The notes beneath the pieces were generated by a model. That model saw nothing but the letters and a program-made list of their open reading frames with translations. It was not told the DNA's origin and did no database searches. A program made the translations under genes and the position numbers. From Micromonospora inyonensis (GTDB taxonomy: Bacteria > Actinomycetota > Actinomycetes > Mycobacteriales > Micromonosporaceae): 64,000 bases of DNA. The stretch's first letter is position 1; each line of letters starts with the position of its first letter. The DNA is taken from contig NZ_FMHU01000001.1 in the NCBI RefSeq assembly GCF_900091415.1, forward strand, positions 1,674,001 through 1,738,000, written 5' to 3'. Positions 56,261-64,000 of the stretch are shown piece by piece.

Positions 56261-57859
56261 TCACCGCCGACCCAGCCGGGTCTGTAGGGGCCGCCGCCAC
56301 GCACCGGTGCCCGCCTCGATGTACGGGCTGAGCAACCGGGCGTCGTAACCGACCCGGAGGAGCTGCTGACGGACCCGCTCGGGCAGGTGCTTCGGCACCG
56401 CCCGGCCGTCCGGTCCGGGGCCGAAGACCTCGGTGGTGGTGATCCGGCTACCCTCGCCGGCCCCGATCACCTCCTCCACGTGCGAGACGAAGCGGTGCTT
56501 GCGGCCCCCGATCGCGGTCTCGTCGTCGACGTTGACGTAGACGATCAGGTCCAGCGCGTTGCCGGCCATGCGGCGAGCCTGGTCGACGGTCATCTCCCGC
56601 CCGTGCGAGAGCGCCAGCTCGATGATCCGTTCGGTCACCCCGGCGGGCGTCCGGGCGTGGATGGTGCACATCGACCCCCGGCTGGTGGTCATCGCCTGGA
56701 GCATCGGCACGATCTCCCGGGACCGCACCTCGCCGACGACGATCCGTAGCACGCCCATCCGCAGCGAGACCGGGATCAGATCGGCGATGGTCACCTCACC
56801 GGCGGGTCGGCCGTCCAGGCCGCGCTCGCCGTGCCCCTCCCGGGCCTCGAAGCTCATCACCGCCCGGTGCCGGAGCTGACGGCGGGCCGGCAGCAGCTCC
56901 CGGCTCTCCTCCAGCAGCACGAAGGGCTCGTCCGGCGGGATCTCGTCCATCAGCGCCCGGACCACGGTGGTCTTACCCGCCCCGGCCAGCCCGGCGACCA
57001 TGATGTTCAGCCCGGCGCGCATGGCCGCGCGGAGGAAGTCCCGGAGCAGGACGTCGACCATCTCGTCCAGGTCGGCCCGGAACCCGGCGATGTCGTCCAG
57101 GCTCACGTCGAGCGTGTTGTGCTTCCGGATCACCGCGTACGGGCGGCTGCTGACCAGGTAGACGGCGGCGAGCCGGCTCCCGTCGGGCAGTTGCAGGTCC
57201 AGGGTCGGCTTGGCGGTGGAGAGCGACCGCTCGGTCGCGCCGGCCCGCCGGGCGGCGGCCTGGAGGATCTCCACCAGTTCCTCGTCGCTGTCGGCGATCG
57301 GGTCGGCCCAGTCCACCCCGCCGCCGTGCCGGGTGATCCGCACCTGGTCGCAGCCGAGGATGTGCACCTCCTCGATCGTCTGGTCGACCAGCAGGGTCTG
57401 GAGCCGGCCGAGCCCGACCAGTTCGGCGGTCACCTGGTGGAGCAGGTGCCGTTCCTCGTCGGCCGGCATCGGCGTGCCGGCCCGGCGCACCGCGTCGGCG
57501 TACTCGGCGACCACGTCGACGGCGATCCGGGCCCGCTCGACGTCCTCCTCGTCGACGGTGAAGTCCCGGCCGCGCTGCCAGACGGTGAGCCGCTCGCTCA
57601 GCTCCCGGCGCAGCTCCCGGACGACGGTGAAGTCGACCCGGGGGCGCGACGGCGGGGTCGGTCCGGGCGGCGGCGCGAGGGCCACCCCGGCACCGGCGGC
57701 GTGGTGCCGGCCGTTCGGCGCGGCCGGGTGTCCGTTCGACGTGGGCGGGTGCGGGTGCCCGTTCGGCGTGGCCGGGTGGCGGTGTCCGTTCGCGGGGGCC
57801 AGCGGCGGGGTGACCGAGGTGGCCGACCGGGGGTCGTGCTGGACCGGTTCAAACCGCAT
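56261..57859 (-). CDS. tadA: TadA/CpaF pilus ATPase
   Basis: Hexameric secretion ATPase powering Tad pilus assembly, 532 residues. Walker A is NIMVAGLAGAGKTTVVRALM near residue 285, the Asp box VLLEESRELLPARR, the His box TSRGSMCTIHARTP, and Walker B LRIVVGEVRSRE. The first 75 residues are Pro/His-rich with a tandem NGHxHPxTP/NGHPAAPNG pattern not usual in the family. ATG 57859 overlaps the CpaE-like stop by 11 bases. Confidence 0.95.
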   Translation of the reverse strand: MRFEPVQHDPRSATSVTPPLAPANGHRHPATPNGHPHPPTSNGHPAAPNGRHHAAGAGVALAPPPGPTPPSRPRVDFTVVRELRRELSERLTVWQRGRDFTVDEEDVERARIAVDVVAEYADAVRRAGTPMPADEERHLLHQVTAELVGLGRLQTLLVDQTIEEVHILGCDQVRITRHGGGVDWADPIADSDEELVEILQAAARRAGATERSLSTAKPTLDLQLPDGSRLAAVYLVSSRPYAVIRKHNTLDVSLDDIAGFRADLDEMVDVLLRDFLRAAMRAGLNIMVAGLAGAGKTTVVRALMDEIPPDEPFVLLEESRELLPARRQLRHRAVMSFEAREGHGERGLDGRPAGEVTIADLIPVSLRMGVLRIVVGEVRSREIVPMLQAMTTSRGSMCTIHARTPAGVTERIIELALSHGREMTVDQARRMAGNALDLIVYVNVDDETAIGGRKHRFVSHVEEVIGAGEGSRITTTEVFGPGPDGRAVPKHLPERVRQQLLRVGYDARLLSPYIEAGTGAWRRPLQTRLGRR

Positions 57860-58649
57860 GCGGGACCTCCTGGCCGGTGGGCCAGCCCAGGCGGGCCCGC
57901 CGCCGGTCCAGCAGCGCGCCGACCGGCACCTCCAGCGCGCCGGCCGCGCGCATCAGCGACCGTCCGGCCCGGACCGTTCCGCCGAGGCTGAGCACCTCGG
58001 CGGTACGCGGGTCGTCCGGCAGCCGGGCGATCACCGGCAGCCCGAGCGCCTTGCTGATCTCACTGGTGCCGTGGCCGTCGCCGACCACCAGCAGGCGCAG
58101 CGAGCCGGGGGCCACCCGGTGCTCGGTGAAGTCCCGCCCGATGGTCCGGACCAGCGACCGGGTCGCGGAGATGCCGGGCAGGGTGGCCCGGGTCACCACC
58201 AGGACCACCGCGGCGGCGCGCAGCACCGGCCAGGGCGGGCCGACGGCGGCCAACCGGCCGCAGTCGACCAGCACGTCGTACGGGGGCACGCCGTTCTCCA
58301 GCGTGCCGAAGAAATCCGCGAAGCGCTGCCAGAGCGGGGCGACGCTACCGGCCTGGACGGGGTCGACCACGCCGGGCAGGAGCAGGCGTTCCCGCTTCGG
58401 CGCGTCCAGGTCGACCAGCTGCGACCAGAACATCGTCTCCAGGTTGCCGTCGCGCAGTTCCGCGACGGCCAGTTCGCCGAGGCCCCGGGGGCCGTCGAGC
58501 ACCCCGCCGAGGTAGCCGGCTAGCACCGAGCCGCCGGCCGGGTCGCACTCGGCCAGCACCAGCCGGCGGTGCCAGCTCAGCGTGCAGGCCAGCGCCGAGG
58601 CGGTCACCCCGGGCGAGCCCTTCGCCGAGACCAGCGCGATGATCGCCAT
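57849..58649 (-). CDS. CpaE/TadZ-like MinD-family protein with altered P-loop
   Basis: 266 residues, cytoplasmic, presumed localisation factor of the pilus machine. The P-loop position reads LVSAKGSPGVTASALACTLS: the signature Lys is kept, but the Lys of GK(T/S) is replaced by Val, so ATP hydrolysis is doubtful. ECDPAGGSVLAGYLGG is the switch I-like segment and YDVLVDCGRLA the Walker B-like strand. ATG 58649 lies two bases after the CpaB stop. Confidence 0.82.
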   Translation of the reverse strand: MAIIALVSAKGSPGVTASALACTLSWHRRLVLAECDPAGGSVLAGYLGGVLDGPRGLGELAVAELRDGNLETMFWSQLVDLDAPKRERLLLPGVVDPVQAGSVAPLWQRFADFFGTLENGVPPYDVLVDCGRLAAVGPPWPVLRAAAVVLVVTRATLPGISATRSLVRTIGRDFTEHRVAPGSLRLLVVGDGHGTSEISKALGLPVIARLPDDPRTAEVLSLGGTVRAGRSLMRAAGALEVPVGALLDRRRARLGWPTGQEVPHAV

Positions 58650-58651
58650 GC

Positions 58652-59311
58652 TCAGACCGACCCGGTCAGCACGAGCGCGATCCGTCGTTCGGCATTGAGC
58701 GCCACCACCGCCGGCACGTCCCGGACGGACACCGCCAGGTAGACCACGACGGTGCCGGTCTCCGGGGTGTCGCTGTCGATGACGGTCGCGGTGAACCGGG
58801 TGGCCGAGGTGGGCGTCCGGCCGTCGCTGCTCTTCACCGGGGTGCTGACCAGCAGCACCCGGTCGCCGGGGCGGAGGGCGCGGGCGGGCACCTCGCTCGG
58901 CTTGAGGCCGAGCGCGAGCTGCTGCTGGTCGGGGCCGAGCAGCGGCTTGTCGGTGAGCTGGGCCTGGGTGACCAGGGTGCCCGGGGTGAGGGTGACCGCA
59001 GCCCGCTTGCCGATCACGTCGTCGATGTCGCCGGCCGGCACCGGCTTGAGGCCCTGGCCGCCGGCCACCTGGACGGACATCAGGTCGTCCGCGCTGAGCA
59101 CCGTGCCCACCCCGACCGGGCGGGCGACGGCGAGGTACGTGCCGGTGGCGCGGACCGAGGTGACCGCGAAGGCCGCGCCGAGGCCGCCCAGCGCGATCAG
59201 GAGCACCGCCAGGCCGAGCAGGCCGGGCCGCATCCGTCGTTGCCGGACCACCCTGGGCGGGGCGACCGGGGCGTCCACCGGTCCCGGGCCCTTGTGCGTC
59301 ACCAGACTCAC
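58652..59311 (-). CDS. CpaB/RcpC-like SAF-domain protein
   Basis: 219 residues with one N-terminal membrane segment (LLGLAVLLIALGGLGAAFAV) and an outer SAF domain (GTYLAVARPVGVGTVLSADD, GKRAAVTLTPGTLVTQAQLT), then the RcpC-like part (PGDRVLLVSTPVK). GTG 59311 overlaps the preceding gene's stop by four bases and has AGGTGG upstream. Confidence 0.85.
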   Translation of the reverse strand: MSLVTHKGPGPVDAPVAPPRVVRQRRMRPGLLGLAVLLIALGGLGAAFAVTSVRATGTYLAVARPVGVGTVLSADDLMSVQVAGGQGLKPVPAGDIDDVIGKRAAVTLTPGTLVTQAQLTDKPLLGPDQQQLALGLKPSEVPARALRPGDRVLLVSTPVKSSDGRTPTSATRFTATVIDSDTPETGTVVVYLAVSVRDVPAVVALNAERRIALVLTGSV

Positions 59312-60294
59312 TCGGTCACCACCTGAAGTTCGTTGATCTGGATCTGTACGCCGTTGCTGGCCCGGGTGACCGGGATGGTGCCGCTCTGCCCACCGCCGGA
59401 CCACCGGACGGTCCAGTGGGTGGTGGCGTTGATCCGGTACGTGCCGGCCTTCTGGTAACCCGTGTCGTAACCGCAGTCGGGGGAGGGCTGTCCGGCGAAC
59501 GGACCGGAGGTCGAGTAGGGGGTGCCCGGACCGTCGCAGGTGACCGTCTCGCCGTTGCCCAGGTTCCAGACGACCTCGGTCACCCGGGCCGTGATGCTCA
59601 CCGTCACGCCGCGCTCCGAGGCGGAGGCGGTCAACTGGCCGAAGTAGTCCGGGCCGGGGCTGGCCCACAGCCAGACCGGAAGCCCGACCAGGCCGGGACC
59701 CTGGCTCTTGCGCGGGGCCACCGAGATGCGCGGCCGGAGCAGGTCGATCGAGGCGAGCGCCCGGAACGCCAGCTCCTCCGGGTCCGGCGGTGCGCCGAAA
59801 CCGGGCGGCGGGGCATCCAGGAAGACGGTCTCCTGCGAGCCCAGGTCACCGCCGTTGCAGGTGCGGACGTACGCCTGCTTGCCCTCGGGGGTGTCCGCCG
59901 GCTGGGGCTCGGCGAGCTTGTAGTAGCAGCCGTCGCTGTTGTCGAACCAGCCGAGGACGTCGTCGTAGCAGGGAATCGTCCTGCCGTTCCACTGGCACTT
60001 GGCCGGGCCGCCGCCACCGTCGTCCCCGCCGTCACCCCCTCCGCCGTCGCCCCCACCGCCGCCCGGGATGCCCGGCTCGTCGTCCCAGACGCTGCAGTCG
60101 CTCTGCCCCACCGGGCACTCGGCCCCCGGGTCGGCGACGGCGGGCGCGGGCGCGGTGGTCGTCAGCGCCAGTCCGGTGAGGGCGGCGAGCAGGGCGGCGA
60201 CCAGCCGGTGCGGTGCCCCGGACAGGCGGGACCGGGCCGGTGCGGGGCCTGCCCCGCAGGTGCCCCGGGGTGCGGTGGCCTCCCGGGTCAGCAC
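59308..60294 (-). CDS. Secreted protein of the Tad locus with Gly/Asp-rich linker, function unknown
   Basis: 328 residues with a signal peptide (LVAALLAALTGLALTTTAPA). Residues ~75-100 are almost only Gly and Asp, a flexible linker. Six or more Cys follow (AKCQWNGRTIPCYDD, DGCYYKL, RTCNGG, TVTCDGPG, PDCGYD). The C-terminal part has alternating strands (NATTHWTVRWSGGG) like an Ig or PKD fold. GTG 60294 overlaps the stop of the lipoprotein gene. It may be the surface tip or outer shell component in this monoderm Tad system. Confidence 0.75.
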   Translation of the reverse strand: MLTREATAPRGTCGAGPAPARSRLSGAPHRLVAALLAALTGLALTTTAPAPAVADPGAECPVGQSDCSVWDDEPGIPGGGGGDGGGGDGGDDGGGGPAKCQWNGRTIPCYDDVLGWFDNSDGCYYKLAEPQPADTPEGKQAYVRTCNGGDLGSQETVFLDAPPPGFGAPPDPEELAFRALASIDLLRPRISVAPRKSQGPGLVGLPVWLWASPGPDYFGQLTASASERGVTVSITARVTEVVWNLGNGETVTCDGPGTPYSTSGPFAGQPSPDCGYDTGYQKAGTYRINATTHWTVRWSGGGQSGTIPVTRASNGVQIQINELQVVTE

Positions 60295-60935
60295 GGCTGG
60301 TCCTCGTGGGCGACCCCGGCGCTGATCAGCCAGCGTCCGTCCGGGTAGCGGGTCGCGGTGGCGGTGGCGAGGTGGCGTCCCGCCCCGGTGCCGGGGACGA
60401 CCTTGCGGGTCTTCGCGTAGACCAGCTTGTAGTCGGTCGCGTCGAGACAGTCCTGGATCTCCACGGCGGCCGGGACGGTGTCCAGGCTCACCACGGTGAC
60501 GGTCGGGTCGGAAACGAGCTTTCCGGTACGCATGGCACCGTGCTCCTTCGCCTCACGAATTGCCAGCCGCACCCTGGTCAGAAGTGGATCTGCCAGGTAT
60601 TTGGCCAGGTCGGGATGATGTGGATCACTGCGTGCACTGGCCGCCCGGGAAGCGTTCAGGTAGCCGGCGTACGCCGCCAGGGCCGCCTTTCCGGCCGCCG
60701 CCTCCTCCGCTTTCCGGGCTTCCGGATCAACGGGGTCGCGTTCCGCGGTGGCCCGGCCGGGCCGTTCGGGGCCCGCCCCGCAGGCGGTGCCGGTGCCGAG
60801 TAGCGCGAGCGCGACGAGGCAGGCCGTCCAGCGCCGGGGATGCCGTGCTCGCAACGCCACCCTCCTCGATGCGGAGCCCGTCCGGCCGGTTTCCGGGTAT
60901 GCGGCAGCGCGTCCGGATGCCCCGGTCCGGATCAT
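60288..60935 (-). CDS. Lipoprotein, first gene of the Tad operon
   Basis: 215 residues from ATG 60935 (AAGGA upstream); GTG 60860 is an alternative giving a shorter N-terminus. Signal peptide with lipobox-like GTGTACG. A charged helix (EARKAEEAAAGKAALAAYAG) leads to an alpha/beta domain with VSDPTVTVVSLDTVPAAVEI and RHLATATATRYPDGRWLI, the shape of small secreted NTF2-like lipoproteins. It overlaps the next gene. Confidence 0.72.
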   Translation of the reverse strand: MIRTGASGRAAAYPETGRTGSASRRVALRARHPRRWTACLVALALLGTGTACGAGPERPGRATAERDPVDPEARKAEEAAAGKAALAAYAGYLNASRAASARSDPHHPDLAKYLADPLLTRVRLAIREAKEHGAMRTGKLVSDPTVTVVSLDTVPAAVEIQDCLDATDYKLVYAKTRKVVPGTGAGRHLATATATRYPDGRWLISAGVAHEDQPC

Positions 60936-61414
60936 TCGATCCTTGATCTGTATTTGCTGTTGCGGATATATGTCGATTTCCTGCCGGGCCTTTGCCCGGT
61001 CGTCAGCCGGCGTGCCCCGTCGACTGTTGCGTCCCACCCAAGGGGCGAGCATAGGCTGACGACAGCCGATGCAACAGAGGCAATTCGTGTGAGTACTCTC
61101 CGTGACGAGGGGTGGTGGGATGCCGCAGCGGTGCCGCCGTCGCCGGGCCGCGCGTTCCCGGCACCGGCCCCTCCCGTCACGCGGAGACCGGTCGCCGGAC
61201 CGCGCCACCACGAATTCCGGTACGCGACAACGCATCCATTCGCCGGGGCGCCCGCCGGACGCCCTTGTGGCAGGTGGTGCCGGTCGGCGGGCCGGCTCGG
61301 CCGTCCGGTGGTGTGCCGGGTGACGAAGCTCATCGGAGGTGCCGTTCCGGCGATGATGAAACTACTTTGCGTATTCGCGGTTCCGGTTGCCCCGGCCCGC
61401 GGCTGGAGATCGAC
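60936..61414. promoter_or_regulatory. 479-base divergent region between Tad operon and prepilin peptidase
   Basis: No gene is supported. GTCGTCAGCC (60999-61008) is complementary to GGCTGACGAC (61054-61063), and CTGTTGC (61024-61030) to GCAACAG (61071-61077); the two pairings interlock. A TAGGCT word at 61052-61057 may be a plus-strand -10 box. AT-rich patches near 60940-60975 suit the Tad operon promoter. Confidence 0.4.
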
Positions 61415-62179
61415 ATGACCCTGACCCGGCCGTCGACCGCCCACCGGGCCACCCGGCCCGGGGTGCGCCTCGCCACCGTCCTCGCCCTTACCCCGCCGCT
61501 GCGGCTGGCCGCGCTGCGGCACGCCGTACCGTCGGGGGTGCCGCCCCGGAGCGGCTGCGTCGCCTGCGCCGCGCCGATCAGCCTGGACCGGCCGGTGCCG
61601 GCGCTCACCCCGGTGGCCCGGTGCCCGCGCTGCCGGGCCCGGGTCGGGCCGCCGCCCGGCAGCGTCGAGCTGGCCGTGCTCGCCGCGCTGGCGCTGCTCG
61701 TGACGCTGGACCTGCCCCCGTTCGCCCTGCTCGCGGCCGGCTGGTGGCTGGGTTGGGCGGTGCCGTCGGCTCTGGTGGACGCAGCGGTGCACCGGTTGCC
61801 CGACCGGCTCACCTACCCGGCCGCCGCCGGCACCTGGCTGCTGCTCGGAGCCGCCGCGTTGGCCGGCGCGGGGCCGGGCCCCTGGGTCCGGGCCACCCTC
61901 TCCGGCCTGGCGCTGGCCGCCGGCTTCGCCACCACCACGCTGCTGCTCGGCCGGCGCGGCTTCGGCCTGGGGGACGCCAAGCTGGCACTCGGCACGGGCG
62001 CGCTGCTCGGTTGGTACGGCTGGACCGCGCCGGTGCTCGGGTTGATGCTGACCTTTCTGCTCTCCGCTCTGGTCGGCGGGATCCTGCTGGCCGCCCGGCG
62101 GGTCCGCTGGACCAGCCACCTCCCGTTCGGGCCGTTCCTGATTCTCGGCACCGCCCTCGCCCTGGGGCTGCTCGGCTGA
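61415..62179 (+). CDS. Prepilin peptidase (A24 family)
   Basis: Membrane aspartic protease of 254 residues that trims and may methylate pilin leaders. Cys pairs GCVACAAPI and RCPRCRARV near residues 48-78 form the zinc-binding loop of the bifunctional type. The first catalytic Asp is in ALVDAAVHRLPDRLT and the second in RRGFGLGDAKLALG (GxGD). About six hydrophobic segments. ATG 61415 has GGAGAT upstream; a frame to 61112 has no ribosome site and lies in low-complexity sequence. It is divergent from the Tad operon it serves. Confidence 0.9.
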   Translation: MTLTRPSTAHRATRPGVRLATVLALTPPLRLAALRHAVPSGVPPRSGCVACAAPISLDRPVPALTPVARCPRCRARVGPPPGSVELAVLAALALLVTLDLPPFALLAAGWWLGWAVPSALVDAAVHRLPDRLTYPAAAGTWLLLGAAALAGAGPGPWVRATLSGLALAAGFATTTLLLGRRGFGLGDAKLALGTGALLGWYGWTAPVLGLMLTFLLSALVGGILLAARRVRWTSHLPFGPFLILGTALALGLLG

Positions 62180-62198
62180 GCCGACAGGGCCGCTCCGT

Positions 62199-62834
62199 CT
62201 ACCGGGCCCCGGTGGGGGTGCGGGTCTCCGTCGGCGGGCCGGTGCGGCGGCGGTCCAGCAGGTGGGCGAGCGGACCGGTCAGCATCACCAGCAGCGCCGC
62301 GCCGACCAGCCCGCCGAGCAGCACCCCGCCGACCACGTCGTGCGGGTAATGCACCCCGACGAAGGTGCGGGAGAACGCGGCCAGCAGGGCCAGCGGGACG
62401 GCCAGCAGCCCCAGCCGGGGCCTGAGGAGGAGGATGGTCGCGGCCAGCGCCCCGGCGATCGTGGAGTGGTTGCTCGGGAAGGACCAGTCTCCTGCCGGTG
62501 GGCAGTGCCCGGCCACGATGGTCAGGTCGGTCAGGGCCCGGCAGGGTCGTTCCTGGTCGACGAGGGTCTTGATCCATTCGCTGAGGCCGTAGGCGAGAAC
62601 CACCGGCGCCGGGGCGACCAGCGCCGCCGCGCGGTCGCGGGACGTCCCGCCGAACCGCCGCCCGGCTGCCAGCAGGAACAGCAGGCCCAACAGGACGACC
62701 GAGCCCTCGGTGAAGTGCGCGGCGAACCACTGCACCGGTTCCGGCGTGCGGTCGGCGAACTCGACGATGTCCCGGTACCACTCCGTGCTGAACCGGGGCA
62801 CGTCCCCCGGGGTGTCGACCAACTGTGACGTCAT
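62199..62834 (-). CDS. PAP2-family phosphatase
   Basis: Membrane lipid-phosphate phosphatase of 211 residues with five or six hydrophobic segments. The three active-site motifs are KTLVDQERP, FPSNHSTIAG and SRTFVGVHYPHDVVGG. ATG 62834; a TTG three bases before it sits better behind GGAGGAGG, so the exact start is open. Likely substrates are undecaprenyl diphosphate or phosphatidic acid. Confidence 0.9.
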   Translation of the reverse strand: MTSQLVDTPGDVPRFSTEWYRDIVEFADRTPEPVQWFAAHFTEGSVVLLGLLFLLAAGRRFGGTSRDRAAALVAPAPVVLAYGLSEWIKTLVDQERPCRALTDLTIVAGHCPPAGDWSFPSNHSTIAGALAATILLLRPRLGLLAVPLALLAAFSRTFVGVHYPHDVVGGVLLGGLVGAALLVMLTGPLAHLLDRRRTGPPTETRTPTGAR

Positions 62835-62917
62835 CAACTGCTCATACCTCCTCCAGTCCCCTCGGACGGTAGAAATGGGCGGAGTCCGGCACAGTGTGCG
62901 AAGGTGGGAACCCATCC

Positions 62918-63360
62918 CTGACTTCCGTCTCAGCTTCCCCTGCCCCTTGCGGGGCCGCCGTGGGGCGGGAAAATGGTGCCGCTCGTCCGGGTCGAGGTCG
63001 AACCGTCACTGATGCCTGAAGCTCGTGTCTCAGCTTGACCCTGGCAGCCGCGTACTTCGGGAGTCGTGGATTGTTGCCGTAAGAGCACGAGTACCAGATT
63101 CTTTGCCTCCCGCAGCTGCCGGCTCGGACGGCTATGTGATGTCGCGAGGGGAAGGAGACGGCAGGCCGTGGATGTGCTGCATGATCGTTGTGCCGGGTTG
63201 GACATCAGCAAGCGGGACGTGAAGGCGTGCCTGCGGACCCCGGGAACACGGCGTAACCAGCGGCGAAGCGAGGTACGTACGTTCGCCACGACCACCAACG
63301 ACCTGCTAGCGCTGCGGGACTGGCTGGTCGCCGAGCAGGTCAGCCTGGTCGTCATGGAAG
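62918..63360 (+). mobile_element. IS110-family element, left part only, interrupted by a second IS110
   Basis: A non-coding left end and the first 64 codons of a transposase remain before the sequence switches to the end of the inverted element at about 63360. GTCTCAGCTT occurs at 62927-62936 and again at 63027-63036, the same kind of end-word repeat seen in the element at 2304-3753. Its right part may lie beyond the window. Confidence 0.65.
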
Positions 63361-63377
63361 ACATCCCAGGAGCTTGA
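63168..63377 (+). pseudogene. IS110-family transposase, 5' fragment
   Basis: Visible from GTG 63168 (GGGGAAGGAG upstream). HDRCAGLDISKRDVKACLRT contains the first Asp of the DEDD motif and SLVVMED the Glu; the next residues would normally read ATG or CTG-type (EATG). Instead the frame enters the end of the inverted IS110 and stops at 63375-63377. About 64 of ~400 residues remain, so it is inactive. Confidence 0.85.
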
Positions 63378-64000
63378 ATGTCAAGCAGCAGCCTCGTTGA
63401 GGTGATGCGACCAGGCGGTTGCCTCGTCGTACGGGGTGCCGGTTTTGAGGCATCCGTGCAGGATGCCGACGAGTCGGTTGGCGAGCTGGCGCAGCGCGGC
63501 GTTGTAGCTGGCGCCGCGGGCGCGTTGCCGGTCGTAGTAGGCGCGGGCGCCCGGGGAGGCCTTCAACGCGGAGAACGCCTGGGTCATCAGCGCGTCGATG
63601 AGCCGGTCGTTGTGCACGAACCGGGCCGCGACGGTCCTCTTCTTCCCGGACGCGCGGGTGATCGGGCTGGTCGCGGCGTAGTTCTTGCGGGCCTTCGCCG
63701 AGACGTAGCGGGCGTGGTCGTCACCGAACTCAGCGAGCACCCGGGCACCGAGAACCGTGCCCAGTCCGGGCTGGGACAGGATGATCTCAGCGTCCGGGTG
63801 CCGGCCAAAATGGGCCTCCACCTGCCCCTGCAGGACCTTGACCTGCTCGTTGAGGGTGGACAGCAGCGCGATCAGCGCGCGGACCGAGGCCGCGTAGGCG
63901 GCGGTGACCACGGCGGGCTGGCCGAGGTGCTCGGCGCGCAGCGTGGTCTGGATCGCGGCCGCCTTGGCCGGAATGTCACGCCGGCGGGCCCGTTTGAGGG
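63359..64000 (-). mobile_element. IS110-family element, right part, running out of the window
   Basis: Right end at 63359-63361, where the 21 bases after its transposase stop match those of the element at 2304-3753 up to TGTCT. It is inserted in the transposase gene of another IS110 element, in opposite orientation. Confidence 0.75.
63381..64000 (-). CDS. IS110-family transposase, C-terminal half (5' end outside window)
   Basis: About 206 residues are visible, intact to the TGA at 63381-63383. Segments ILSQPGLGTVLGARVLAEFG, ARKNYAATSPITRASGKKRT with the catalytic-domain Ser, and ALRQLANRLVGILHGCLKTG are those of the IS110 C-terminal (transposase 20) domain. It is clearly similar to the 3' half of the element at 2304-3753 (roughly two residues in three by eye). 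N-terminal DEDD domain lies outside. Confidence 0.9.
   Translation of the reverse strand, partial: LKRARRRDIPAKAAAIQTTLRAEHLGQPAVVTAAYAASVRALIALLSTLNEQVKVLQGQVEAHFGRHPDAEIILSQPGLGTVLGARVLAEFGDDHARYVSAKARKNYAATSPITRASGKKRTVAARFVHNDRLIDALMTQAFSALKASPGARAYYDRQRARGASYNAALRQLANRLVGILHGCLKTGTPYDEATAWSHHLNEAAA

Noticed and set aside
61112..61414. N-terminal extension of the prepilin peptidase
   Set aside because: Low-complexity Arg/Gly/Pro sequence with no ribosome site; ATG 61415 with GGAGAT fits the family start.

Overview
The window is high-GC actinomycete DNA with many GTG starts, weak ribosome sites and leaderless-looking promoters. The block purS-purQ-purL / purF-purM / valine dehydrogenase / bldC, together with a B12-type light regulator in a carotenoid operon and a Tad pilus locus, suggests a Micromonosporaceae chromosome (Micromonospora-like). 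That assignment is inferred from gene content and was not tested by a search.

Layout. 1-2232: partial EspR-like regulator, a possible small RNA, purB. 2304-3753: IS110-family element with a frameshifted transposase. 3788-5085: YbjQ-like protein and a secreted trypsin-like protease. 5463-15530: purine block (purS, purQ, purL, a ComB-like phosphatase, an SCP2-like protein, purF, purM), interrupted by a surface protein with a long Gly/Tyr/Gln-rich tail. 15634-16972: two-gene RiPP locus, a radical SAM/SPASM maturase overlapping an aromatic-rich precursor peptide. 17117-20243: DUF3073, valine dehydrogenase, a conserved unknown and bldC. 20374-27447: mixed metabolic and unknown genes, including a substrate-binding lipoprotein whose two lobes are in circularly permuted order. 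27624-30348: arsenic/metal island (GNAT acetyltransferase, ArsR, ArsI-like C-As lyase, CDF exporter, CmtR-like sensor). 30526-30843: tRNA-Phe, tRNA-Asp, tRNA-Glu. 30997-37084: polysaccharide deacetylase, then carotenoid genes (B12-binding MerR regulator, idi, crtI, crtE, and divergent crtB). 37245-40499: serine hydrolase, GNAT, flavoprotein. 40553-46944: poly-gamma-glutamate operon (CapA/PgsA, a four-TM double sensor-HAMP protein, PgsB, PgsC, NlpC/P60 hydrolase), converging on a secreted hydrolase-like gene. 47931-51639: enoyl-CoA hydratase, EamA transporter, a cobalamin riboswitch with bluB, and a Rieske protein. 51690-62179: complete Flp/Tad pilus locus with a divergent prepilin peptidase. 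62199-64000: PAP2 phosphatase, then a truncated IS110 element invaded by a second IS110 element in the opposite orientation.

The most unusual items are the circularly permuted binding protein, the sensor-containing poly-gamma-glutamate operon, the cyclophane-type RiPP pair, the shared end structure of the IS110 elements with possible bridge RNAs, a three-copy palindromic intergenic repeat, and a likely small RNA upstream of purB. Function calls rest on motifs recognised by eye; no database search was run.
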